Below, one piece after another: positions 15,120 to 22,996 of a stretch of DNA of 33,663 bases. Positions within the stretch are counted from its first letter, which is position 1, and each line of letters opens with the position of its first letter. Under the pieces are notes generated by a model. The model was given only the letters and a program-made list of their open reading frames with translations, had not been told where the DNA came from and made no database searches. The DNA is taken from NCBI GenBank assembly GCA_963973795.1, contig CAXBAF010000035.1:1-33663 (forward strand), written 5' to 3'. The DNA is from UBA1926 sp002337215 (lineage in GTDB: Bacteria; Planctomycetota; Phycisphaerae; Phycisphaerales; UBA1924). The position numbers and the translations under genes are program-made.

Positions 15120-16199
15120 TCAGGGGCAGCCCGCGTTGAACGCGACAACGAACCCTTGCACGTCGGCGAGGTCCCACACGCCCTCGGGAGCGGCGACGTC
15201 CGCCGCGGGCTCCTGATTCAGGAACGCGCCGACGAACCCCTGGACGTCCGCGAGATCGAGCACGCCGAAGGGTTCGGCGTTGTCTGCGGCGTTGCAGCCC
15301 GCGCCCGCCACGAGCACCTCGCCGGGCCCGCTGATCGTGTTGGTGAACTCGCTGAAAGCCGAGAAAGACGCCCACTGGCTGGTGACCCAGTAGTAGGTCG
15401 TGCCCTCGAGCAGAAGCTGGTCGAAGCTCGACTCGCCGCGGGGCACGTCGAACGGGCTGAACCCGTTGCCCAGGCTGTACTCGTGCAGGTTCAAAAGCGG
15501 GAGGATGTCGAGGAAGTCGTCTTTGTACAGGCACGTCCAGTGATCGCCCCCGCTGGCGAGCAGGCTCTCGAACGAGTAGAGCCCCGAGACGCTCACCGTG
15601 AACTCGAGCACGTGATAGTCGACGGGGCCCAGCCCCGACACGCCCTCGATGAAGAACGGACGACTCCATGCGTTGCCCTGCTGAGTGCTCTCGGAGTACC
15701 CGAATTCGAGATCAGCGCCCGACTCGGCCAGCAGGTGATACGTCACGTCCCGCAGCCCGGCGACCCACGGCGAAGGGTTGCCCGAATCGAGTGCGATCTG
15801 CCACTCGCCGTTCGGATCGATGCCGCCGAACCCGTCGAAGGCGTCGGCGACCGGATAGTCCGCGATGGACACATCGCCGAACCAGGGCGCGGGGCTCGAA
15901 CGCGTCACTCCCGCGGGTGTCGAGACATGCACGCCGAAATCGAGCGGCCAGGGGTTCACGCCGCCCCCGTTGTCGCGCACGACACCGACCCATTCTCCGG
16001 TGATCCCGAACCCGCTGACGAGCTCGCTCAGCCCCGAGACCTGCAGCGGCACCACCGCGCCGGATGAGGGAACGTCGATGTCGCTCGCCGGGAAGGACGC
16101 GACGACGCGGATGCCGGCGTGCGCCGAGGCCCCGGACACCGCAGCGGCCGCGATCCCCGCGGCGACAAAAACCGACTTCGAACCAGCACATCTGAACAT
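15120..16199 (-). CDS. Secreted protein with paired C-terminal DLAD repeats (359 aa)
   Basis: Function unknown; exported. The ATG at 16199 is chosen for GGGAGG 6 bases upstream and because a Sec signal peptide follows at once (SVFVAAGIAAAAVSGASAHA). Residues ~28-155 resemble the proprotein-convertase P-domain fold ('GVHVSTPAGVTRSSPAPW', 'DPNGEWQIAL'), by appearance only. A second beta-rich part follows (~160-300). The C-terminus carries two repeats, 'NAEPFGVLDLADVQGFVGAF' and 'APEGVWDLADVQGFVVAF', and ends in GCP. The same ending occurs in the two secreted proteins at 31908-33663. The repeat has the spacing of a dockerin/EF-hand pair with its Asp-rich loop replaced. Confidence 0.8.
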   Translation of the reverse strand: MFRCAGSKSVFVAAGIAAAAVSGASAHAGIRVVASFPASDIDVPSSGAVVPLQVSGLSELVSGFGITGEWVGVVRDNGGGVNPWPLDFGVHVSTPAGVTRSSPAPWFGDVSIADYPVADAFDGFGGIDPNGEWQIALDSGNPSPWVAGLRDVTYHLLAESGADLEFGYSESTQQGNAWSRPFFIEGVSGLGPVDYHVLEFTVSVSGLYSFESLLASGGDHWTCLYKDDFLDILPLLNLHEYSLGNGFSPFDVPRGESSFDQLLLEGTTYYWVTSQWASFSAFSEFTNTISGPGEVLVAGAGCNAADNAEPFGVLDLADVQGFVGAFLNQEPAADVAAPEGVWDLADVQGFVVAFNAGCP

Positions 16200-16348
16200 C
16201 GAAACCTCCCTCATCAGCGGATCTTCGCAGGTCTGCGCCGGAATGCAAGCGGTTTTCGGTGCCCGGGAGATCATGCCAACTGTGGGGGCAGATCCGGTGG
16301 AACGCCCGCCCCAACGCCGGCTATCATGCCCCCCGCCGAACAACGGCA

Positions 16349-16431
16349 GGGCGAGTACCCAAGTGGCCAAAGGGGGCAGACTGTAAATCTGCTGACGTAC
16401 GTCTTCGGGGGTTCGAATCCCTCCTCGCCCA
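16349..16431 (+). tRNA. tRNA-Tyr (anticodon GTA)
   Basis: A full cloverleaf of 83 bases: acceptor GGGCGAG pairs with CTCGCCC, the anticodon arm is GCAGA-CTGTAAA-TCTGC with GTA, a long variable arm (TGACGTACGTCTTC) is typical of bacterial Tyr tRNAs, and the T-loop is TTCGAAT. Discriminator A; CCA is not encoded. Nothing else is seen in the 210 bases between it and the stop of the next gene. Confidence 0.95.
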
Positions 16432-16641
16432 TTTCTTCTGACGCTTCCGAGCCCGCCGTGAGAGCAAGGCGGCTCTTCTCAACCAACGCAAGTTCCCGCT
16501 CACAATCGGTTCGGCGTGAGCAAAGTCCGAGAACCGGCAGTCGGCTGCGCCGATCGATTCCAATTCCGAGTCCGCGGACCTGAAGCGGCCAGGTTGGCGT
16601 TGAGCGCCTTTCGATGCGAACCGAGGCCCGACCACCCGGGG

Positions 16642-17685
16642 TTATCGCGGGTCCCGCAGGCATGCCCAGCGGCGCGCGTGGAAACGCCGGAACTCGTCGA
16701 GATCTGGTGCCAGTGGGGGGGCGCAGCGAGGGTGATCGTCAATGTCTCCGCGCGGCCCGAGCCCCGCGACACACGCGCTCACGCTCTCGGCGATGGCTCC
16801 GAGGTGGTATCCCCCTTCAAGGACCAACGCCAGCCGGCCTTCCGCGTGCTTGTCGGCGATGCCTCGGCAGTAGGCAAGCATCGTCGCGAATCCGTCGGTT
16901 GAAACGCGCATATCCGCGAGCGGGTCGTCGGCGTGCGCGTCAAAGCCGGCGGAGACGAGGACAAGATCCGGCCTGTAGGCGTCGCCGATCGGGAGGATGA
17001 TCCGCTCGAACAGCGAGAGGTACGCCGCGTCGGCCTGCCCGGCCCGCAGCGGGAGATTCACGGTGTAGCCGATCCCCGGGCCCTCCCCGACCTCATCGAG
17101 CCGGCCCGTCCCCGGGAAGAGCGGGTACTGGTGCAGCGAAACAAGCAGCACATCATCCCGCGAATAAAAGACCTGCTGGGTACTATTTGCGTGATGCACA
17201 TCCCAATCGACGATCATGACGCGATCGCACGCCCCCCGGCGGCGCGCATCATCGGCCGCGATCGCGATGTTGTTGAAAAGACAAAAGCCCATCGCCTGGT
17301 CGGGCTCGGCGTGGTGCCCGGGCGGGCGCACGAGCGCGAACGCGTTCCTCGCGTCGCCTTCGGTCACCGCGCGGACCGCGCGGAGCGTTGCTCCCGCGGC
17401 CATGTACGCCGCGTCCACGCTCCCGGCCGAGAGCACCGTGTCCGGGTCGATCGCTGTCACGCGTCCCCTCAGCGAAGCGATCCACTCGATGTGTTCTGCC
17501 GAATGAACCGCGAGGATGTCTCGATCGGTCGCGGGCTGGGCGGCCCCCCAGCAGACATGAGAAAACTGCCGTTGTTCGATCGCGCGACACGCGGCCCGCA
17601 GCCGATCCGCACACTCGGGGTGCCCGAATCCCGTGTCGTGCTCGAGCATCGCGTCATCGGTCACCAGCAGTGTGTGGGCCGTCAT
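16642..17685 (-). CDS. HDAC-family deacetylase, AcuC/class II-like (347 aa)
   Basis: A zinc hydrolase of the arginase/deacetylase fold, likely removing acetyl or other acyl groups from lysines or small amines in the cytoplasm. Motifs: 'DTGFGHPECADRLRA' at the N-terminus, 'VRPPGHHAEPDQAMGFC' (H124/H125), 'IVDWDVHHANSTQQ' (zinc ligands D162 and H164), 'SAGFDAHADDPLA' (D249) and 'LEGGYHLGAIAES' with catalytic Tyr293. HHAN-S-TQ replaces the commoner HHGNGTQ, a minor change. It is of normal family length. It is divergent from the CoA-transferase/GNAT fusion across 106 bases, which puts a likely acetyl eraser beside a likely acetyl writer. Confidence 0.9.
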   Translation of the reverse strand: MTAHTLLVTDDAMLEHDTGFGHPECADRLRAACRAIEQRQFSHVCWGAAQPATDRDILAVHSAEHIEWIASLRGRVTAIDPDTVLSAGSVDAAYMAAGATLRAVRAVTEGDARNAFALVRPPGHHAEPDQAMGFCLFNNIAIAADDARRRGACDRVMIVDWDVHHANSTQQVFYSRDDVLLVSLHQYPLFPGTGRLDEVGEGPGIGYTVNLPLRAGQADAAYLSLFERIILPIGDAYRPDLVLVSAGFDAHADDPLADMRVSTDGFATMLAYCRGIADKHAEGRLALVLEGGYHLGAIAESVSACVAGLGPRGDIDDHPRCAPPLAPDLDEFRRFHARRWACLRDPR

Positions 17686-17791
17686 GGTCGTCCCGGTTTC
17701 TCACGATTCGGCCGAGTGTCGTTCCGCGGTGTACGAGTCCGTCTCATCCCGTCCCGTCCCATCATAGATCTCTGCGATCAAGGAGTTCATC

Positions 17792-19675
17792 GTGGTTGGT
17801 CAGCAGCACACCCCGTGGCAGACCGCGCACAGCGACAAGATCCGTACTCCAGAGGAGGCGGTCGCGTGCGTCAAGCCGGGGCAGCGGATCTTCGTGGGCT
17901 CAGGCGCCGCCGAACCGCAACGGCTCGTCGAGGCGCTCACCGATCGCGCAGACATCGGTGACACCGAGATCGTCCACATCCTGACGCTCGGCATCGCCCC
18001 GTACGCCGAGGCAAGTTTCCAGCAGAAGTTCAGGCACAACGCGTACTTCATCGGCCCGAATGTCCGGGAAGCCGTGGCGCAGGGGCGTGCGGATTACACC
18101 CCGATCTTCCTCTCTGAGATCCCCGCCCTCTTCCGCAGCAAACGCGTGGTGATCGATGTTGCGTTCATCTGCGTGAGCCCCCCCGACGAGCACGGATACT
18201 GCAGCTTCGGGGCCGCGACCGACATCGTCAAGTCGGCCGCCGAGAGCGCCAAGATCGTCATTGCCGAGGTCTGCGAGAACATGCCGCGCGTGCTGGGCGA
18301 CTGCTTCATCCACACCCGCGATATCGACGCGCTGGTCCCCAGCGACCGCCCCGTGATCGAAGCGCCCCAGGGTGCGCCCAGCGAACTGGCGAGCCGGATC
18401 GCAAAGCACATCGCGGGGCTGATCGAGGACGGCTCGACGCTCCAACTCGGCATCGGCTCGATCCCCGACGCCGTCCTGGGCTACCTCGGTGATCTCAAGG
18501 ACCTGGGCGTCCACACCGAGATGTTCAGCGACGGGATCATCCCGCTTGTCCAGAAGGGCGTGATCAACAACCGCGCCAAGACCCTCCACCGCGGCAAGAT
18601 CGTCGCCAGCTTCGTGATGGGCTCGCGCACGCTCTACGACTTCATCCACAACAACCCGCTCGTCGAGTTCCGGCCCACCGAGTACACCAACGACCCGTTC
18701 GTCATCGCCAAGAACGACAAGATGGTCGCGATCAACTCGGCGATCGAGGTCGACCTCACCGGGCAGGTCTGCTCAGATTCCCTGGGCGATCTGTTCTACA
18801 GCGGCATCGGCGGGCAGGTCGATTTCACCCGCGGTGCCGCCCGGTCCAAGGGAGGCAAGCCCATCATCGCGCTCCCCTCGACCGCGCACGACGAGGCATT
18901 CTCCCGCATCGTCCCGCACCTCAAGCCCGGCGCGGGCGTGGTCACGAGCCGCGGGGATGTCCACTACGTCGTCACCGAGTTCGGCGTCGCCTACCTGCAC
19001 GGGCGGACCATCCGAGAGCGGGCGATGGCGCTCATCGAGATCGCCCACCCGCGTTTCCGTCCCTGGCTGCTCTCGGAGGCGAAGGCCCGCAACCTCGTCT
19101 ACGCCGATCAGATCGAGATGCCGATCAAGACGCCCGTCTACCCCGAAGAGCTCGAACGCACGTTTGAGCTCCGCGACGGCACGGACGTGTTCATGCGTCC
19201 GCTCAAGATCACCGACGAGGCCCGCGTTCGTGACTTGTTCTACAAGCTGTCCCCCGAATCAATCCACTACCGGTTCTTCCAGATGCTCAAGACGCTCCCG
19301 CACGAGAAGATCCAGAACCTGCTCCGCATCGACTACGAGTCCGACATGGGGCTCGTCGTCCTCGCGGGCCGCGGCGAGAACGCCGAGATGCTCGGTATCG
19401 CTCATTACCTCCGCGACGCGCGGACCAACCTGGCGGAAGCCGCGTTCCTCGTGCAGGACGAGTGGCAGAACAAGGGCATCGGCACCGCCCTGATCGAAAC
19501 CCTCGTGAGCGTCGCCCAGACCAACGGAATCGCGGGGTTCACCGCCTCCGTCCTCGCCGAGAACAGCGGCATGCTCCGCGTCTTCCACAAGTGCGGCTAC
19601 CGCGTGGAGAGCGAACTCGACAAGGGGGAGTACGCCCTCGAGATCCCCTTCAGCGAACCCGCGCTTACTCCCTGA
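17792..19675 (+). CDS. Acetyl-CoA hydrolase/transferase fused to GNAT acetyltransferase (627 aa)
   Basis: Residues ~15-450 are an acetyl-CoA hydrolase/CoA-transferase of the cat1/4-hydroxybutyrate CoA-transferase class. Motifs are 'LQLGIGSIPDAVLGYLGD', 'GVHTEMFSDG' (E243, which I think aligns with the catalytic Glu; unverified), 'AINSAIEVDLTGQVCSDS' and 'GIGGQVDFTRGAARSKGG'. Residues ~456-620 are a GNAT domain with the acetyl-CoA loop 'QNKGIGTAL' (560-568) and 'NSGMLRVFHKCGY'. GTG start with AAGGAG 6 bases upstream. The fusion recalls Pat-type lysine acetyltransferases, where a CoA-ligase-like domain is joined to GNAT, but here the partner is a CoA-transferase. The protein may couple acyl-CoA turnover to protein acetylation (inference). 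Confidence 0.88.
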   Translation: MVGQQHTPWQTAHSDKIRTPEEAVACVKPGQRIFVGSGAAEPQRLVEALTDRADIGDTEIVHILTLGIAPYAEASFQQKFRHNAYFIGPNVREAVAQGRADYTPIFLSEIPALFRSKRVVIDVAFICVSPPDEHGYCSFGAATDIVKSAAESAKIVIAEVCENMPRVLGDCFIHTRDIDALVPSDRPVIEAPQGAPSELASRIAKHIAGLIEDGSTLQLGIGSIPDAVLGYLGDLKDLGVHTEMFSDGIIPLVQKGVINNRAKTLHRGKIVASFVMGSRTLYDFIHNNPLVEFRPTEYTNDPFVIAKNDKMVAINSAIEVDLTGQVCSDSLGDLFYSGIGGQVDFTRGAARSKGGKPIIALPSTAHDEAFSRIVPHLKPGAGVVTSRGDVHYVVTEFGVAYLHGRTIRERAMALIEIAHPRFRPWLLSEAKARNLVYADQIEMPIKTPVYPEELERTFELRDGTDVFMRPLKITDEARVRDLFYKLSPESIHYRFFQMLKTLPHEKIQNLLRIDYESDMGLVVLAGRGENAEMLGIAHYLRDARTNLAEAAFLVQDEWQNKGIGTALIETLVSVAQTNGIAGFTASVLAENSGMLRVFHKCGYRVESELDKGEYALEIPFSEPALTP

Positions 19676-19765
19676 CCGGTCCAGGGCCGAACGTTCCGGC
19701 CCGCGTCCCGGCCCGAGACATTCACTCCTTGCAGCGAACCGCGCCGCCGCGCCGATAGAACGCCA

Positions 19766-21046
19766 ATGCCGACCCGATCGAGCCTGGTGTTTCTGTGCAC
19801 GCTCGCCCTCCTGGTGATCGGTGTGGTCATGGTCAACTCCGCCGGGATGACCGTCACGCCCGTCCCCGACGGCATCGCGGGGCTCGAAGCCGTGTCGCCC
19901 GCGCCGATGCTCGACACGATGAGCATCGTCACCAGCAGGCCTGCCGCCTTGCTGGTCGTCTCCATGATCGCGTTCGCGATCTGCGCCCTGCTGCCGGTCC
20001 GCCGTCTCGCGGGCCTCGTCACCCCGGCGCCCCACGCGCCGATGGGCTATCTGTACGCGGGCCTCGTCGCCGGCTCGCTCGCGATGCTGGGGCTGCTGGC
20101 GCTGGTCTACGTCCCGAGCATCCAACGCGAGGTCAATTTCTCGGCCCGCTGGATCGCGCTGCCCGTCGTCGGGTCCGTGCAGCCCAGCGAGTTTGCGAAG
20201 TGGGGGATGATCCCGCTGCTCGCCTGGTACGCCGCGGCCCTCGGTGGGCGGCTGAAGTCCTTCCCTTTCGGGCTCTTTCCGGCGGTTGCCGCGATCGCTG
20301 TGGTCTCCGGGTTCATCGTGCTCGAAGACCTCGGGACCGGTGTGCTGGTCGCGACCGCGCTGTGCGTCCTGCTCATCGCCGCGGGTGCGCGGATCTGGCA
20401 GTTCGCGATCTTCGCCGTCCCCGCAGCGGTGGGGCTCTTCATCGCCATCACCACCAGTCCCTACCGCGTCCAGCGGATCCTGAGTTTCCTCGATCCCTTC
20501 GCCGATCCACGGGGATCGGGCTACCACATGATCCAGTCGATGTCCACTGTCGCCGGGGGCGGCGTCGCGGGGCGCGGGCTGGGCCACGGGATCCAGAAGT
20601 TCGGCTACCTCCCCGAGGACACGACCGACTTCCTGTTCGCCGTCATCTGTGAAGAGACCGGCCTCGCCGGTGCGACCGCCGTCATCGGGCTCTATCTCCT
20701 GCTCGCCTGGGCGCTGGTGGGCGTCGTCCGCCATCAGCAAGTCCCCGTCCTCCGCTACTTCGTGGTCGGTGTCCTCGCGACGATCATGACCCAGGCGATG
20801 ATCAATCTCGTCGTCGTCACCGGTCTGGGGCCCACCAAGGGCATCGCGCTCCCCCTGCTGAGCTCGGGAGGCACGGGCTGGGTGCTCACCGCCGCCTCGC
20901 TGGGGCTGGTGTGCGCCATCGACCGCGCGACCCGCAGCGCCGGGGCTGAGACTGTCGGGCTGAGCCCCGCAGGCTCGACGATCGAATGCAAGCCGGCACG
21001 CGCGACCCGGCCAGCGTCTTCGCACGCCGCAACAATCGCGGCATGA
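19766..21046 (+). CDS. ftsW: FtsW/RodA-family SEDS glycosyltransferase (426 aa)
   Basis: A multi-pass membrane enzyme that polymerises lipid II into glycan strands. About nine to ten hydrophobic segments are seen. SEDS signatures: 'NFSARWIALPVVGSVQPSEFAKWG' in two parts around residues 125-148, 'GRGLGHGIQKFGYLPEDTTD' (~275-294), 'FLFAVICEETG', and 'LGPTKGIALPLLSSGGTGW' in the last third. The start may be ATG 19766. MurG follows at once (ATGA overlap), the order of the classical dcw cluster. FtsW is favoured over RodA by that linkage only. The C-terminal ~45 residues are polar and variable. Confidence 0.9.
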   Translation: MPTRSSLVFLCTLALLVIGVVMVNSAGMTVTPVPDGIAGLEAVSPAPMLDTMSIVTSRPAALLVVSMIAFAICALLPVRRLAGLVTPAPHAPMGYLYAGLVAGSLAMLGLLALVYVPSIQREVNFSARWIALPVVGSVQPSEFAKWGMIPLLAWYAAALGGRLKSFPFGLFPAVAAIAVVSGFIVLEDLGTGVLVATALCVLLIAAGARIWQFAIFAVPAAVGLFIAITTSPYRVQRILSFLDPFADPRGSGYHMIQSMSTVAGGGVAGRGLGHGIQKFGYLPEDTTDFLFAVICEETGLAGATAVIGLYLLLAWALVGVVRHQQVPVLRYFVVGVLATIMTQAMINLVVVTGLGPTKGIALPLLSSGGTGWVLTAASLGLVCAIDRATRSAGAETVGLSPAGSTIECKPARATRPASSHAATIAA

Positions 21047-22248
21047 ACGGCGCGCACGCTCACGACCAAGACCAAACGACCACCGGCCCGGTATCCGGCC
21101 CGGTATCCGGGTCGGTCGTCTTCGCGGGAGGCGGAACCGGGGGGCATATCTTCCCGGCCCTCGCGATCGCCGAGTCCATCGCCGCCGACCCGAACACGCA
21201 CGCCGTCCGCCGGATCATGATCGGATCCGACAAGGAACTCGACCGAACGCTCCTCGACGAAGCCGTCGCGCGGGGCGACCTCGACGCGGCCTCGGAGATC
21301 CCCGCCCGCCCGTTCGGTGTTCGGCCCAAGGCCGCCTGGAGACTCGCGTCCACGTGGGGCGCCTGCGTCCGTGAGACGCGGATGCTCCTCCGCGACGAAC
21401 GCGAACGGACGGGCCGATCGCCCGTGCTCGTCGCGATGGGCGGCTACGTGAGCGCCGCCCCGGTGAAGGCGGCCCTCGCGGAAAAATGCCCGGTCGTACT
21501 CGTGAATCTCGATGCCGTGCCCGGAAAGGCGAACCGCTGGATCGCCGCAAGGGCCGATGCCCGATTCTGTGTCGGCCGGTCTTCCGATCTTTTCGAGCCG
21601 TTCGAGAGCGGGCCCATCAGCCCGATCGTGCGGGCCGAGGTGCTCGTCCGCACTGACGCCAAGGAGGCCCGGCGGACGCTGGAACTCGACCCCGGTCGGC
21701 CGACGCTGCTGGTGACGGGGGGGAGCCAGGGCGCGCGCACGATCAACACGTTCCTCGTGGCATTCGCCCATGCGCACGCCGACGAACTCCGCGACGCAGG
21801 CTGGCAGGTCCTCCACCAGTCCGGACGCGATGACGGGCGAGCAGTCGCCGAGCACTACGCGTCTCTGGGAATCCCGGCGATCGTCGCGCCGCGGATCGGT
21901 GCGATGGGGCTCGCGTGGGATGCCGCGGATGTGTCGGTCTGCCGAGCGGGCGCGGGGACCGTGGCGGAGGCGTGGGCGACCGGCACGCCGTCTCTCTTCC
22001 TGCCCTATCCGTTCCACAAGGACGCCCATCAGCGGGCGAACGCGGCAATTCTGACCGATCGCGGGGCGGGCGTTCTGGGTGAAGACCGCATCGACACCGA
22101 CGAAAACCTTGTCCACAACGCAGAATCGCTCCGCGAACTTCTCACCTCGCACGCCCGGCGGGAGGCGATCCGGGATATGCTCGCTCTGCTGGGCCCGGCG
22201 GACGGCGCGAACACGGTCGCGCAGTCTGTAACGGCGATGCTGGGCTGA
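21043..22248 (+). CDS. murG: MurG, UDP-GlcNAc transferase (401 aa)
   Basis: Makes lipid II from lipid I at the inner face of the membrane. Motifs: 'VVFAGGGTGGHIFPALAIAE' (residues ~26-45), 'VAMGGYVSAAPVKAAL', 'LVTGGSQGARTIN' and 'VCRAGAGTVAEAWATGTPSLF'. The family's usual 'HEQNAVPG' segment reads 'LVNLDAVPGKANRW'. The ATG at 21043 overlaps the ftsW stop. An in-frame ATG at 20986 lies inside ftsW and is less likely. A doubled CCCGGTATCCGG stretch near 21088-21110 gives a GPVSGPVSGS linker at the N-terminus. Confidence 0.93.
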   Translation: MNGAHAHDQDQTTTGPVSGPVSGSVVFAGGGTGGHIFPALAIAESIAADPNTHAVRRIMIGSDKELDRTLLDEAVARGDLDAASEIPARPFGVRPKAAWRLASTWGACVRETRMLLRDERERTGRSPVLVAMGGYVSAAPVKAALAEKCPVVLVNLDAVPGKANRWIAARADARFCVGRSSDLFEPFESGPISPIVRAEVLVRTDAKEARRTLELDPGRPTLLVTGGSQGARTINTFLVAFAHAHADELRDAGWQVLHQSGRDDGRAVAEHYASLGIPAIVAPRIGAMGLAWDAADVSVCRAGAGTVAEAWATGTPSLFLPYPFHKDAHQRANAAILTDRGAGVLGEDRIDTDENLVHNAESLRELLTSHARREAIRDMLALLGPADGANTVAQSVTAMLG

Positions 22249-22270
22249 GAAGAGGATTATCCGGACGATC

Positions 22271-22909
22271 ATGGGCAACTTCGGCGGATCGGCGTATGCG
22301 GTGACGGTCATCCCCTCTAACATGGGGGGTGTGGCTGAGGTGACACCCCCAGAAAAGGCGACGTCGTTGCGGTGTGTCCTTGTCCATGCGCCGGGGTCAT
22401 CGGTCCCCGAACGTCTCGAGCAGGCGTTGCGGACCAAGAAGATCGAGACCGAGGCAACCGACGACATTTACGCCGCTCTCGTTCTGATCTGCCGCCTGGC
22501 CCGGGACGAAGGTGTGGCGCTGCCGATTCTGGCGCTGGTCGAGCCCGAGCGGATTGCTCACGCGGCGGATCTCGTCGAGGCGGTCTCGGTCTACGCGCCC
22601 AAAGCGGTCCAGTGGGCCTACGCGGCGAGCCCGCGCGATCAGATCCGCGAGGTCCAGGAAGACGATCTCGAACGCTGGCGGACCGAACAGGGCGAGGCCG
22701 AGACGCGTACCGGATCTGGGGGCAAACCCGAACCCGATCCCCGTGCGGCTGGCATCTCAGACGCGGATCCGGTGGCGGGCAGCCCTTCGATAGGCCAGAC
22801 TTCCGACCAGCCGGGCTCGGTTCTGACCGATGAAGAATTGAACATGTTGCTCGCCGACGACGACGTTGACGACACGGGACCGGACACGCCCGGCCCGCGG
22901 AGCAGGTAG
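22271..22909 (+). CDS. Unknown protein with receiver-like N-terminal domain (212 aa)
   Basis: Not recognised. The part from residue ~33 (LRCVLVHAPGSSVPERLEQAL) to ~110 has alternating strands and helices resembling a degenerate response-regulator receiver, but without the acidic pocket or a clear phospho-acceptor Asp. The rest is polar and low in complexity, ending in 'LTDEELNMLLADDDVDD'. The start is uncertain: ATG 22271 gives the full frame, ATG 22322 or GTG 22340 (with GGGGGT 9 bases upstream) would remove an odd first 17-23 residues. It precedes the diguanylate cyclase gene, whose N-terminus begins with a similar pattern (VRVVLVGETGLDAAVRDEGF). Confidence 0.6.
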   Translation: MGNFGGSAYAVTVIPSNMGGVAEVTPPEKATSLRCVLVHAPGSSVPERLEQALRTKKIETEATDDIYAALVLICRLARDEGVALPILALVEPERIAHAADLVEAVSVYAPKAVQWAYAASPRDQIREVQEDDLERWRTEQGEAETRTGSGGKPEPDPRAAGISDADPVAGSPSIGQTSDQPGSVLTDEELNMLLADDDVDDTGPDTPGPRSR

Positions 22910-22996
22910 GCCCCGGACGCGGAACAGAATCCGGTTCGGGGCGGTTCAGCCGTATTCCGATCGGCTTCAGGCTTGATGGTTCACGCAGGAATTTCG

